64,000 nt of DNA, taken from contig MNCI01003377.1 in the NCBI GenBank assembly GCA_015680685.1, forward strand, positions 703,003 through 767,002, read 5' to 3'. Origin of the DNA: Gnetum montanum (taxonomy: Eukaryota; Streptophyta; Gnetopsida; Gnetales; Gnetaceae). Both the position numbers and the translations under genes were made by a program. Positions 43,807 to 55,399 of this stretch are shown in pieces; within the stretch, counting starts at the first letter, position 1, and every line of letters starts with the position of its first letter. Below the pieces are notes generated by a model, which made no database searches, was not told the DNA's origin, and worked only from the letters and a program-made list of their open reading frames with translations.

Positions 43807-45485
43807 CTTACACCACCATTTTGTGTTGTTTTTTACTCTTCACACCTATACTCCTACCTTGCCAACCATGTTTCTCAAACCCTGGCACTGTACAAGCCCC
43901 ATAATAGCCTACAATTCTCATAATGGCCTCACCTCCTATTTTGTAGTGTCCATGCCTTCCTGCATTCCACATGCTACCACCACACCATGCTACTGCTACT
44001 TGCTACTACATCTACTACCACACATTTCCTACAGTTGTGCCCTACACCTTAGTTGTCCTACATCCTTGAAAATAAAAGTTAAGCTAGATCCTCCACTCAT
44101 TGGAGATAGAAAATAAATAAAAAACAAGCCTTGTAAGTTGGATTGTTGCTCCCAATTTCTTACCTTTAATCTCACACATTGCAAAACTAGCTGCTAATGT
44201 ATACACCAATGTATACAATCATACTAATGTATAGAAGCATAAGCCATGCCCACACATTGCAAAACCACCTGCTAATGTGTGAGATACCAAGAATGTCTAA
44301 ACTTAATCAAAATACATCATACATTGAAAAATCACATGCTAACATGTGGGGTAGCATGTGAAACAAAATAGGAAAGTTTCTAAGCTCTAGAAACCACCAT
44401 TCCCATATGTTGAAAAATCATGCCTCAACATATGAACTAACATGTGGGAAATGAAATTAGAAATTTGCGTACTAAATTTGATCACATGTTACCTAGGCCA
44501 TACTAAACCTCAAAAACAACAAAGAGAGAAAGTTTCTAAGTACTAAAAATCCATCCGAACAAGCCTATATGTTGAGGGTTTAGTGTGCACACATTAGTAA
44601 TACCAATTTTAACTTTTTTAATTATTTTAGAAACAAAGAACCACTATGTTAGCAATCTACAACCTATTTTCACAAGAATATTTCTATTTCTATAAGATAT
44701 TTCCTTAATTTAATAATTTTTGTATTTTTTACTTATTTTAACAGTTTATAGCCTATTTTCTCTAGATTCTTAGTTATTTTAACAATTTATAGTTGGTTTG
44801 CACCATATATTTACTTATTTTGGCAACTTATAACTTATTTTCATTATATTTTTGTCTATTTTAATCAAAAAATAATTAAAAAGGTTAAAAAAACAACAAA
44901 TATTATTATTCTTATTATTTTCAACCTTATTTAACCTCATTTCATCCTTGTTAGCCATAGTTTACTTTATTTTAACCTCATTTTGCTTTGTTTTTACCTC
45001 ATTTTAGCTTGTTTTGACCTTGTTTCATCATATTTTGCCTCGTTGTAGCCTTATTTTTCCTTTATTTAGCCTTGTTTTACTATGTTTTGTCCTTATGTTG
45101 TCTTATTTTAATCTATTATTTCAATATTTCACATTATTTAACAATGTTTTCATGTAGAGGACACTTGATGTGCTTATGTTAACATGCAAGATTAAGCTAG
45201 GAAGATGAGGAAGCAAATTCTACTAGCCTTAAATTCTTAAATAGACCCTTGTAAAGTTGTTTGACCAACTTGACCTGCTAAGCCTAGAGCCTGGAAGCCT
45301 TTAAACCATGTAGCCTTAGCATCCTAGAATGGCCTGATTACCCTTAACTTTGAAACCAAAAACATCATAGAGGGTTTCTTGGTCAGATTTCCCATTCTCT
45401 TCCATGATAGTAAGGAGAAAACATTGAAACTAAGTTCATTACCAGAACCTCAATTTTCTCAAGACATCATCAAACCCTTGCAAGG
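43807..45485 (+). other. E6 internal DNA between copia and E5, with low-complexity arrays
   Basis: 43,807-44,060 continues the C-rich segment; the 138-codon frame at 43,700-44,116 matches nothing known. 44,170-44,480 holds repeated CACATTGCAAAACCACCTGC and CTAATGTGTG-type words. 44,890-45,130 is a T-rich minisatellite of about 15-18 bp units (TTTTAGCCTYRTTTTACC-like). 45,130-45,485 shows no recognisable coding sequence. Confidence 0.5.
44890..45130. repeat. T-rich minisatellite
   Basis: About 14 degenerate units of the pattern TTTAACCTCATTTTGCCTTG, with spacing of 15-20 bp. No homologous array was seen elsewhere in the window. Confidence 0.65.
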
Positions 45486-46435
45486 TCATGAGTGGTTGAA
45501 GGGTACCCCTATGCCCAACTATACGAATCATAGACTACTCACGCATGATCCAGTCGAATTTCATGGACTTTATAACTTCTAGTGCACTAGTCTTCTAGGA
45601 AGTGAAGCTTGCCCCAAGGTCATTTGTTGTTCCCTTGATTACACTTGTTAAGCATAATGGTATGATTAAGAGTAATTGAGACATATGATTTTTTTCCTTT
45701 TCTATTTTATGGTTTTGGTGCTTGAAGAGAGAGATAGAGTAATTTAATAACTAATTTAATTTAACTAACTCACTAATCTTTAACTAATCCTAACAGAAGC
45801 ATTTGATCCCACTTTCCGTACACATCTTGAACCCACATATCCATTGTTGGGTTACCAAGTGCTNCTGATCCCACTTTCCGTACACATCTTGAACCCACAT
45901 ATCCATTGTTGGGTTACCAAGCGCTACGCTGCCGGACGAACCAAGCAATAATGTTGATGGGATTACTAAGCGAATATGTGTTACACTCAAAGTGGTCATA
46001 CTTATGTATTTAATCTATCTAGCTTATCTTGCTTAATTAGCTTAATTACTAGAAAACATTAAATAATTAACTAAAAGCATTAAATGCATAAATAAATATC
46101 TAAACTATCCAAAATGCTGCAAGGTTTATTGAAAAGCTCATCTTTATTTTTGTACATACTATCGTGCTCAAGTACAACAATGCTTGAATAAAGATCTATA
46201 TACTTAATGACTCCTTCTATGGGCACTTAGGAGAAATCTTCTAACTTTGAAATGTAAAAGCTACAAGATTTTGTCTACTATTATGAATTTGATGCCCATA
46301 TACATAGTTGGAAGCTTGTATTTATAGTTTTTGCTACAGTACTGCATCGATGGGGCCTCATCAACATAACAAACCCTACGTTGACACAGTCCCATCGATG
46401 GGGGCCTATTGACGTGGCACATTCATGCTTCATCA
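45486..46435 (-). repeat. E5 3' LTR (contains an assembly-like duplication)
   Basis: On the minus strand it starts TGATGAAGCATG and ends with a decayed TGATGAG complement at 45,486. TATA box complement TATTTATA at 46,319-46,326. Preceded on the minus strand by GTTATAGGGGTA (polypurine tract; GTTGTGGGGATA in E3). It contains the N at 45,864 and a 59-bp duplication. Confidence 0.85.
45805..45925. repeat. 59-bp direct duplication around a single N
   Basis: 45,805-45,863 and 45,867-45,925 are identical except one base (AAGTGCT/AAGCGCT), with N at 45,864. The partner LTR (58,090-58,170) has one copy only. This is most simply an unmerged contig overlap. The minus-strand frame at 45,790-45,999 runs through both copies and is not a gene. 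Confidence 0.85.
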
Positions 46436-46674
46436 TACCCCTATAACTAAATGAAAACTCATCCTTGAGTTCTTTTACAAAATTGGAAAGGTATGGGATT
46501 ATTTATTGACTCTTAACAAAACAAAACAAACTAACTTGACAAAATTGAATGCCCAAGTGTATAGATCAACACATTACAAAATTGTGGTGTTCATGACACA
46601 AAATTGAACATCATGAGATGACTTCAAAAATTTGGATAGCACATCCTCTAACAACGTGAACATGATGGTGAAGA

Positions 46675-49542
46675 TCAGATAGTCCTAGGTGGTGGTGGCT
46701 CCTGAGGCTCTAAAGGACCTTCACTAGCTCTAGGCATGTGTGGTGGCTGAGGTGGTTATGGCTGTCCTGCTATGGCTACAACGTCTAGCAGAAGGTGAAA
46801 GGAATCAAGCAGTGCCTTCATCTTCTATTCCTTACTCTGAGGATCATTCATGATCCATGTGACTTCACCAATGTGGGCTAGAATGGGGACATCCCATGAA
46901 CAAGGAATGATTAGGAACATCTTCTTTACATTGACAAACTAGGCAAAAAATTGTTTATGTTTGATGTTGAATGTCCAAACTACATTCTATAGCTCTTGGT
47001 AGTCATTCATCTTCATGGCTAGGTCCTTAGCAGTTGATCATTGGTTCGTGAATCATGCCCTGAGAACCTCAAGTTCAACATTAGCCACTGCAAGCTTATC
47101 CTCATTGTACTTGTGGTGCTTGAACTCTACGTCATAAAACAAGTATGATTTGTCCACCTACTTTTCCAACTCTAACCATGGTCTTCTAGTAGTTAACATG
47201 CCTAGATTTGCATAATGGAGATTGGAAAGCTCTGTATACTCCATCATCTTCTTGATCTACAACTCCTTCATGTGGATTTTTGCTTTGTTATAGGCATTTA
47301 TCCCATCAACAATGGTTGTCAAAACTTTCCTTCCTTGTTGGAGTTGCTGAAGGGCTTCATTTGCCTTTTCCTTCGCCAATTGGATATGTTTCTCATTTAC
47401 TTCCTTTTGTAGACTAACCTACTTTTTGTAATGATCTTTGACTTTCTCAAATTTGAGAGCTTCAAGTTTCCACGTAGCTACCTTACTTGCAACCTTTTGG
47501 TGAAAGGCATGCACCTCCTCCATGGAGAGATTCCTATTCTCTGCTACCAATCTCCTTAGCTCTATGTTTACTCTAGCCAGTTGCTCCTACTGTTGATGGA
47601 TGAAATTTGTTAACTACTACTTGTGCACATTAACATTTCGTAGGTGATGGTTCTCTACAGTCAGTTGGATGTTCTCCTAGTGGGTCTAATCCAAGGCCTT
47701 TTGAATCACATGCTATGTTACCTCTACCAAGGATCTGTAGAACACTGCCATCTCCATTGCACCCTCAACCCCTTTGAGCTTAGTCTAAAGCTTTTTCATA
47801 GCTTCATCTCTTGTTAATGCTAGGTTGAGAAATGCGAGATTGACAATCTAGGCTCTCAGTTTAGCAACTTCTATAGCCAAGCATTCATTCCACTTCTTGG
47901 CTATTTTAAGTTGCCTCTCTAATATAATATTCTTGTGTCATGCCTCCAAGAGCTTTGACTGGGTTGTAGTATTGTTATCCAGAAGGTCAAAGGCATCTAG
48001 AAGTGGTTGTCTAGTTTCCACTAGCCAGTTTAGCAATTCCTCATGCTATGCTACACTTATTCTACCACTTGTAGTTCCTACAAATGTCTCCACATCATTG
48101 TGTGTAGTGACGTCTGGTACAGATGCCACATGTGCATTGAGAGTCTTGGCAATATGATCAGTAACCACTTATGCTGCTATCTCCTACCCTTGGTGATACA
48201 TCACTAGTATAGTTTCCCCTTCACCCTCATTCAAGCACACTAGGAACGTTGTAACATTCCTAGAGATTTTTCAGAGTGATTGTTGTTCTACAAGAGATAC
48301 TGTGACCTCTCTAGTGCTTAGATTCGACCTTGTGGGTAATTATGTTCTTTGGGCTAAGAAAATGGATCCACCATCACACATCAAATTGATTGTTCGTGCC
48401 ATCTCATTAAGATGACTTATGACTAGTCTATATATGGATGGGTCCCCATCACTTATGCCTACTTGTAGCTCTTGTTCATTCAAGATCCATTCTCTATATT
48501 TGTGCAACCATTGGGTAGTCGCAGCGATGTTTAGCACTATTGTTTGAGTGGTAGGTGGTGGTGGTGGTTGCTACTCCTCTTCTTGAATTATAGTTGCAGG
48601 CATTTTATCCTTCATCATTTTCACCTAGTTGGTAGCTAGAATAGTTCTAACATTGTCGTTGGTGTAACAGACTATCCCTTCCCTTCAACAGAGTTTTTTG
48701 ATGAGGCATGGGAAGGGGAGTACCTTCCTTCCATATTCATTTTCTTTAAAGTGCTTCTCCATCTCTAGATAGATCAGATCTAGAAGGTTGACTGGAAATC
48801 TTCCACTTAGAGTAGCGTATGCTTAGACAGAGAAGGCAGTGATTTTTCTTGGCCTCATCATGGGATTGAGGTGGAAGGCTATAATCTTGTAATAAATCCT
48901 CTTTATCGGTGTGAGCATGCCAAACTCCTTATGATCGACACCATAGCATGGTTGCATTCATTCTTTCTTAATACTAAAATCCACATGCATTGGGATCTCA
49001 GTAAGGTTTGCCCTTGTTTTAGGCAATCTAAGCATTGCAACAATGGCCTACACTGACTAGGATACTGAGATGTCCTTAATCTTCACTATTGCTCCAGGTT
49101 GCTTGTTATTCTAGAACAAAATTATCTCTCCCATGTATGACTCCCCAATGGAAGTGATGATTGGTCACATGGGAGAGGCCTTCAGCTAATCCTACGCTTC
49201 TCTTGGTGCATGCTCCAAGAAAGGGCCAAAGTTTAACTCTTGGAGCATCAATTTTTGGACCTCCCTCAATTTGATTTGATTTAAGTAGGACTCTATTAAG
49301 GTCACCTCAAGGTTTTCTGGTTATGTAGGTGCATCCTCCCGATGGGAGCGTTCTGTTGTTGCTACTGCTAGTTCTGGAATCTATTTGATAGATTCCACTT
49401 CTGCCTCCTCCCTAAGAGGACCTATGGCATGGATTGCAAGTAGTTCTTCTTGGGGCTATTCTTGGCCTCTTTCCATTCTAGGCCATTTCTCCCTTGGTTG
49501 GGATGGCCTTGCTTCCTGTGTGTTCTTTCCTTCTGGTGACAT
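46675..49542 (-). pseudogene. E5 ORF3: post-pol protein, about 955 codons
   Basis: ATG at 49,540-49,542 (MSPEGKNTQEARPSQPREKW) to TGA at 46,675-46,677, exactly 956 codons including the stop. Blocks: LNFGPFLEHAPREA (about 49,230), KIKDISVS, DFSIKKE, EFGMLTPIKRIYYKII, FHLNPMMRPRKITAFSV, GRFPVNLLDLIYLEMEKHF, VLPFPCLIKKLC (about 48,710), then from about 48,160 a long Lys/Glu/Leu-rich coiled-coil-like half and a Pro-rich end (PPQPPHMPRA). No transmembrane segment is evident, so a classical envelope protein is unlikely. The middle part resembles the PFPCLI-type domain of Athila ORFs. About a dozen stops, mostly former Trp or Gln. Confidence 0.7.
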
Positions 49543-49838
49543 CTACAGTCACAACACATCCATGGATTAGTAGATGTAATGTGTAACTTTAAAGTTTTGA
49601 GTACCTTTCTCTGTTAATTAGTTAGTTACACTTAGCTAAGGTTGGACCATGGTAGATTGATTATTTTATTAATTATTTGTTATAATTATCACCGAAGCTC
49701 ATTGGAAAGGTTTAACTCTTGTAATTTAGTGTTAAATAGTTTATTTTTCAGTTAAACCTTTATGGGAGTTAGAAGAAATTACAAAAACAATATTTGTCAA
49801 AAATAGTACATTTTTGGTCCCCATGATAAAGAGCTTAC
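49543..49838 (-). other. Predicted 5'-UTR intron of E5 ORF3
   Basis: Donor GAG|GTAAGC at 49,841-49,833 and acceptor GACTGTAG| ending at 49,543, directly before the ATG. 296 nt. A TTAATTAATAA-rich stretch is a possible branch region. The donor context AGGTAAGCTCTTTATC is conserved in E2 (AGGTAATCTCTTCATT). Confidence 0.55.
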
Positions 49839-50085
49839 CTCTGGTAGCTACAGGGTTAAATAGCAAAGTGATTTGGATAAATGGTTTGTGAGTTATGGGC
49901 TTTGGAAGGTTCTAGGCTTAGAAAACTTGATTGGCGTTTGTGAGAAAATGTAAAATTTTCTAAGTGGGGTCATGCCTATTTATACTATTTTTTACTTACA
50001 TCAATGAGGCCCCATATATGGGGCCTCATATATGGGTTTGCTCCATCAACGGGGCCCCATATATAGGGTCCACTGGCCAAAATTT
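49839..50085 (-). promoter_or_regulatory. Internal promoter-like block upstream of E5 ORF3
   Basis: At 49,998-50,075 (minus strand) there are repeated GGGGCCCCGTTGATGG and GGCCCCATATATGGGGCC units like those of U3, then TATAAATA (complement of 49,977-49,984). The transcript would start about 30 bp further on and reach the donor at 49,838. GGGGCC units here form palindromes (CCCATATATGGG). Confidence 0.6.
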
Positions 50086-51467
50086 TCAAACATTAATATC
50101 TCAAAAATATAATAGATTTTTCAATAAAATTGGGGTCCATGAAATCCCAAAAAAGCCAAGAATATGATAAAATAATTGAAAAGGATCTTTGAAACTCAAA
50201 AATTGAAAATGTTGATGGAGAACATATTTAATGAACAAAATATGTGAAGGAGTGCATGGTCTAATGTGGAAGATGAATGTATGAAAGATTCTGGTTGTAA
50301 GAATGCCTAGAGATAAGGTACTTAATGAACCTAACCAAGGGATATGCAAGTGGGTTCTTCCCATAACAAGCACATGTCCTTTTTTTCCTTACCTAACCTC
50401 AACCTAAGGAGTTTGTGGGCCCCAAAGGTGACTAATGGTCAATGAAAGTTAAGGATCAAAACCCAAAAGATTCTACTGAAGAATTCAAATACATCAGATG
50501 AAGCCATGGAATCAAGAACATGGACATTGGCAGGAACGTGGATTATGGACAACATAAATGGATGATGGAGAAGGTAGAATAGAATTCCACATTGAGGATA
50601 CAAGAAGTCCCTTATGAAGTTTATGTGTAAAATGACCTAAGAAGATCCATCCTTAGTCCAAATCAAAACCAACTGCTTTCAGTGACTTTGCATCACCACT
50701 CGAAGATCAATCCACCCCCTTAAGATACAAAAATGCTCCCACAAAACAACCACCATTCCATAAAGAGAAGAAAAGAGAAGTAAAAAGTAAGAGAGAGGGC
50801 CTTAGTTAGAGGGGACCTTTAGGCATGGATTCATGTCTTTCTAGTCTCATAACCAAAGCTTGTAGTTCATTTATTTGTTTAAGGGATGTGCTTTAAATTT
50901 CCATCATGTTTTTTTTTTTTTTGGACTTTTGGATGGGAACCACACCATGTAAAGACTTTATTTAACTTTCGATTAGTGGAACATGGAATGATAAGAAGTC
51001 CATGAAAAACACTCAAGCACTCAAGTAAGTAGAAAAGTACAAAGAGTATTGAGTCATCATGAAGTCACACCCTATTCAAATCTTTGAATCCTTCCCAATT
51101 CCAAAAACTACCAGGGTCACATATTTATTAAAAATTGATTTAAAGAGAGGAACCTCAAACTTCCAAAACAAGAAAAATCATAGAGTTTGTGGATGGGTGG
51201 ATGTCGTGGACTCATTATTTGTTCCATGAAAAAGAAAACATGACTGATCCATAAGTACAAAATTCAAAAATAGAAACTAGACATTAGCAAACCAATCATA
51301 AAGCACAAACCACCATTAGTAATAGCTATAGCACCACTGTATCCTGTTGGCAATAAAGCACTTTTATTAGCAAAATTTTGAAAATATAAAAGTTGTAAAA
51401 TAAATAAATTACAAAATCAAAAACATGGAAAACAAAAATTAGAAGAAATAAGGAGCCATATAGATGA
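50086..51467 (-). other. Conserved pol-ORF3 spacer of E5
   Basis: Non-coding. Contains T14 at about 50,917-50,930 and blocks conserved with E2 and E3 (GGCCTTAGTTAGAGGGGACC near 50,800). The minus-strand frame at 50,101-50,373 is a chance ORF. Confidence 0.55.
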
Positions 51468-52720
51468 TTAGCATGAATGTTCATATGCCCCATGATTGAG
51501 TTGGAAGGAGGAGATATGAAAAATAGAACATGGTTGTCAAGCCATTAAGGCATTCGTTGCACTGGCTTATCTTGATTTTAGGAAAAGCTTCACTTGTTGG
51601 ATGTTGACCAACTACTTTCTATTTGGGCTTTCAAGTTTGTATATGGTCATGGCCTTATAAGGAAAGGTTTCAACAATTATATAAGGTCCTTCCCACAATA
51701 TTTGGATTTTTTTCTAAGATACATGTGTGGGAGTCTAGTAAAGAACCTTATCTTTTGGTTGGAATTTCACTTTCCGTATTCTTTGGTCATGTCATTGCTT
51801 ATTAAATGCCTTGTGCACTTAATTCAAAGGTAAAGCCACCCATCTATTTTTTTTCTAGCACATGGAGGTTGATCAGTCTTTCTTTTGGGCTAGACATAGA
51901 TCAAGATTCAGGTCATAGGCTATTGAGAGTGTACATAGCTCGGATTGAACTGGAAGTGTTGGAAGTTTTCTATACACTAACTCGTAGGGAGCGTAGCCAA
52001 TAGGGAGTTTCCATGTTAAGCAATAGGCCCATAGGGCATTGTTGAGTTTTGTGCTCCAATCTCTACTATATTTTCTTATGGTTCTTGTTAGGATCTTTGT
52101 GATCTCCCTATTAGTTACCTATGCTTGACCGTTGGCTTGGGGGTGATAGGGTGTTGTTAATTTATGTTCAACCCCCAAGCGTTGGATTAATTTTCTAAAA
52201 GTGGCACCTATAAAATGAGTTTCATTGTCAGAAATTAGTGCATGTGTCATCACAAACCTATTTACAACATGTTGTTATACAAATATAGTAGTAGTGGGTG
52301 ATGTACAATTGGTGATGGCTACTACTTCTACCCATTTGGTGTAGTAGTTAACTACTATGATGATGTATGACTTTCCATTGGACATGGGCATGATGGGACC
52401 CATGAATTCTATGCCCCATATGTGAAAGGGCTTCAATGGTTGAATCCACTATTGAATACCCTCCATTTGTGTGGTCATCCCACCATCTTGTTGACAATGT
52501 TCAGAAGACCAGACAAATTGATGGGCATCGCTAATGATTATAGGTTAGTAGTATCCTACCATCAAGATTTGTATGGCTATGCATCTTCCTGCATAGTGGT
52601 TTGTGAGCATCCTAAAGAATACATAGTTGATCTGCATTAGGGACACATGAATGAACTAGACCATGACACACACCTTGTAAAGGTATTCATTGATTTCCAT
52701 AAAGTACTTTGTCCAATGAA
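51468..52720 (-). pseudogene. E5 integrase
   Basis: The zinc-binding domain near 52,600 is badly decayed. Core: WGIEFMGPIMPMSNGKSYII (52,414 downward), where the first catalytic Asp of G-I-D-F-M-G-P is Glu; ISDNETHF with the second Asp at 52,227-52,229; TTPYHPQANGQA followed by a TAG (52,119-52,121) exactly in place of the catalytic Glu. The C-terminal end has ILWEGPYIIVETFPYKAMTI and KLESPNRK, ending SSFQLNHGAYEHSC with TAA at 51,468-51,470. The D,D,E triad is thus broken at two of three positions. Confidence 0.85.
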
Positions 52721-52869
52721 GAAATTGTTGCTTCTTCCTAAGGTCCAGATCTTGTTTCATCTTCTGAGTGAGAAGGTAAGTGAGGATTTCATCATACCAT
52801 TTTGTTTCTATGGGAACTTGGTAATTTATTGGTCCTATAAAGAGGAGTTCATCTAGAAATTAATTAGAG

Positions 52870-53330
52870 AGTGAACTCTCCTCCTCTTTATTATCCCATC
52901 TTAATCAAGAGAGATGGTCAGCGATCACATTCTCAGTTCCTTTCCAATCTACCATTGTAAGATTGAATTCCTAAAAAATCACAAGCCACCACATGATACA
53001 AGGACTAATCAATAGCTTGTTCATTAGGAAGCAAATGGCACTATGGTCTATATGTATAAACACCTTGTAACCAAGCACATAGTGCCTGAACTTGTCAAGA
53101 GCATACATCACTACCATTAGTTCTTTTTCAGTTGTGGTGTAATTCAATTATGCACCCACAATGCTTTGGCTCACATAGTGAATGTAATATGAATATTTTT
53201 TATCATCCAACTATGTAAGCATAGCTTCCAAGGCATAATTAGATGCATTTGTCATTATATGGAATGGTTTGGACTAGTTTAGTTCCCATAGAGTTGGAGT
53301 TTCTATGAGTTTCTCCTTTAGTAGTTGGAA
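52870..53330 (-). pseudogene. E5 RNase H
   Basis: Reads PFHIMTNASNYALEAMLT, YYIHYVSQSIVGA, LNYTTTEKELMVVMYALDKF, RHYVLGYKVFIHIDHSAICF, then LTMVDWKGTENVIADHLSRL. This is the full Ty3/gypsy RNase H with the first Asp changed to Asn (TNAS for VDAS) and stops after LT and A. It continues directly from RT and leads to integrase. Confidence 0.85.
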
Positions 53331-54130
53331 TGCATGTTTGCACTCTTTGGTCCAAAAACATGGAGCATCTTTCTTTGTAAGCTTGACTAATGGCTTTGCA
53401 ATCCTAAAGAAATTCTTTATGAAATGCCAATAGTAGCTAGTGTGTCCAAGGAATGATCTGATAACTTTGACTATCTCTGGTTGGCATGTAATTCCTTGGA
53501 TGATCCTTATCTTTTCTCGGTCTACATCAATACTTACTTGAGTAATTATATGCCCCAATACTATGCCTTTCTATACCATTAGATGGTTTTTCTACCAATT
53601 GATCCTAAGGTTTATTTCAACACATCTTTTCAATACTTTCTCAAGGTAATCTAGGGCTTTCTCAAATGTAGCCCCATAGGTATAAAAATCATCCATAAAG
53701 GCTTCTACCCTACTACCAATCAACTATTGGAAAATACTTAGGACTAGGCATTGGAATGTTGTAGAGGCATTGCATAGACCAAATGGCATTCTACAATATG
53801 CAAAAGTTCCCCAGGAACTCATGAATGTTGTCTTGTTCTGATCTTTTGGTGCAATTTGAATTTGGTTATAGCCACTATAACCATCTAAGAAGCTATAATA
53901 GTAATTCCCAAATATGGTATCCAATACTTGATTCAAAAATGGAAATGGAAAATGATCTTTAAATGTTATCATATTTAACAACCTAAAGTCAATGTAGACT
54001 CGCCACTTGCCAACTTTCTTTGGCATAATTACAAGTGGACTAACCACCTCACTATCTAGGATGGGATAGATGAACCCTCCCATAAGGAGTTGTTCTATTT
54101 CCTTCTTGATGATTTACTTAAATTTGGGAT
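53331..54130 (-). pseudogene. E5 reverse transcriptase (Tat/Athila type)
   Basis: Open from 54,083: GGFIYPILDSEVVSPLVIMP, WRVYIDFRLLN, FLDGYSGYNQIQIAPKDQNK, TTFMSSWGTFAYCRMPFGLC, NASTTFQ. After a stop comes EAFMDDFYTYG at 53,699-53,670, the FMDD active site usual in this lineage. Then the 53,558-53,274 frame: GHIITQVSIDVDREKIRIIQ, FLGHTSYYWHFIKNFFRIAK, PLVKLTKKDAPCFWTKEC, KHAFQLLKEKLIETPTL. Only a few stops and frameshifts interrupt it; the catalytic residues are kept. Confidence 0.9.
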
Positions 54131-54699
54131 TTAGCCACCTTTGTGGCTACCTTCTTGCTTCATGGCCAGGTTAATGTAGATGTGATGCTAGCATATCCTT
54201 GGAATTGATTCTTACTAGTTCAGGATATGACCAAGCAAAGGCTGTTGGCCACTTATTGATGACCTACAACAACTTGCCTTTTTGTTTTGGAGCAAGATTT
54301 GCATTGATTATGATTGGATTATCATTATTTAAAAATGTGTATTCCATGTTGTTTGGTAGAGTTTTTAACTCTAGGGGCTCCTGCTTGAAATTATCAGGGA
54401 ATTCCAGCTCTCCCTAATAGGTATCATCATTTTCTTCATCATTAGATAGTTGGTGATGAACTTGCTCAAGTTCATCCATGCTTTTGACATAGGCACATGT
54501 CAGGCTCTTAATTGGTTCCATGTATAGTGTGCTATTGTTAGAGTCAGCTATCAAGCATTGGGTGCCCTCCTATTTTGTGGTTGCTATGGATAGGCACCTT
54601 TAAATATATTTTTCATGTGCATACTAATTACATGCTTTAATGAATGTACTCTTGATGAACCAGATCTTTTACACATAATGGCATTCACTATCACTGTAC

Positions 54700-55110
54700 A
54701 TGATGCATAGAACATGCTTCTTCTCTAATCATTCAAATTCATTTTCCTTGGATATTTTCAAGGTAAGGTTCCTTATACCCATATGTTCATCTACTATGCT
54801 TAACCAAATCCTTTCCATTATTATGGGAAAGTCACCTTTGCAATTTTCAACCTTGATTACCAGAAAATTAGTAAGATAGGACCACCTGCAAACTGTGGTC
54901 AGAGTGTCTTCTATTAATTCTAAAGAAACAATGATTGATTGGTGTGCTAATTCTAAATAGATATTACTCTTCTTAAGAGGTGGTAGGTTTCATGATTTGT
55001 ACATGTCATGGAAGATGAGATTAACATCAGAACTAAAATCAAGAAGAGCCTTGCATGGCTCATGTTTAGTAATCTACAAGTAAATGAGAGGACTTTTTAG
55101 GTCAAATCTT
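54700..55110 (-). pseudogene. E5 aspartic protease
   Basis: Minus-strand reading EPCKALLDFSSDVNLIFHDM, then LPPLKKSNIYLELAHQSIIV and TNFLVIKVENCKGDFPIIM. This matches A-L-L-D-L-G-S-S-V-N-L-(M/L)-P of Athila-type proteases. The D-x-G is D-F-S, so the active site is lost. It lies between Gag and RT as expected. Confidence 0.7.
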
Positions 55111-55399
55111 TCTTTGGGAAGATTGACAGCCTTAATTCAATCAAAAACAACATGAGTTAGCATTATAGTGTAGATTTGAGGTAGCACTTGGTTTGAAGGA
55201 TACTTGAATGTATTTGATGGAAAGGATGAGGGTGTTGGAGATACAGGGTGATTAGTTGCATTAGGTTATGAGGGTTTGGGAGGACTGTTAGGTTAAAATA
55301 AGGGTCATTTTCTAGAACAATTATCCAAATCACTCGGCTGAAAGGTCGATTGTGAATGTACAACCCTCGTACCATTTCATTGCTATGGCTATGGGGGAA

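Noticed and set aside
43700-44116. 138-codon plus-strand ORF
   Set aside because: It starts inside the copia LTR and runs into C-rich DNA; no similarity seen.
45790-45999. Minus-strand ORF with an internal repeat
   Set aside because: Produced by the 59-bp duplicate around the N in an LTR.
46675-49542. ORF3 as a retroviral-type envelope gene
   Set aside because: I see no signal peptide or clear transmembrane segment; it is coiled-coil-like and Pro/Gln-rich instead.
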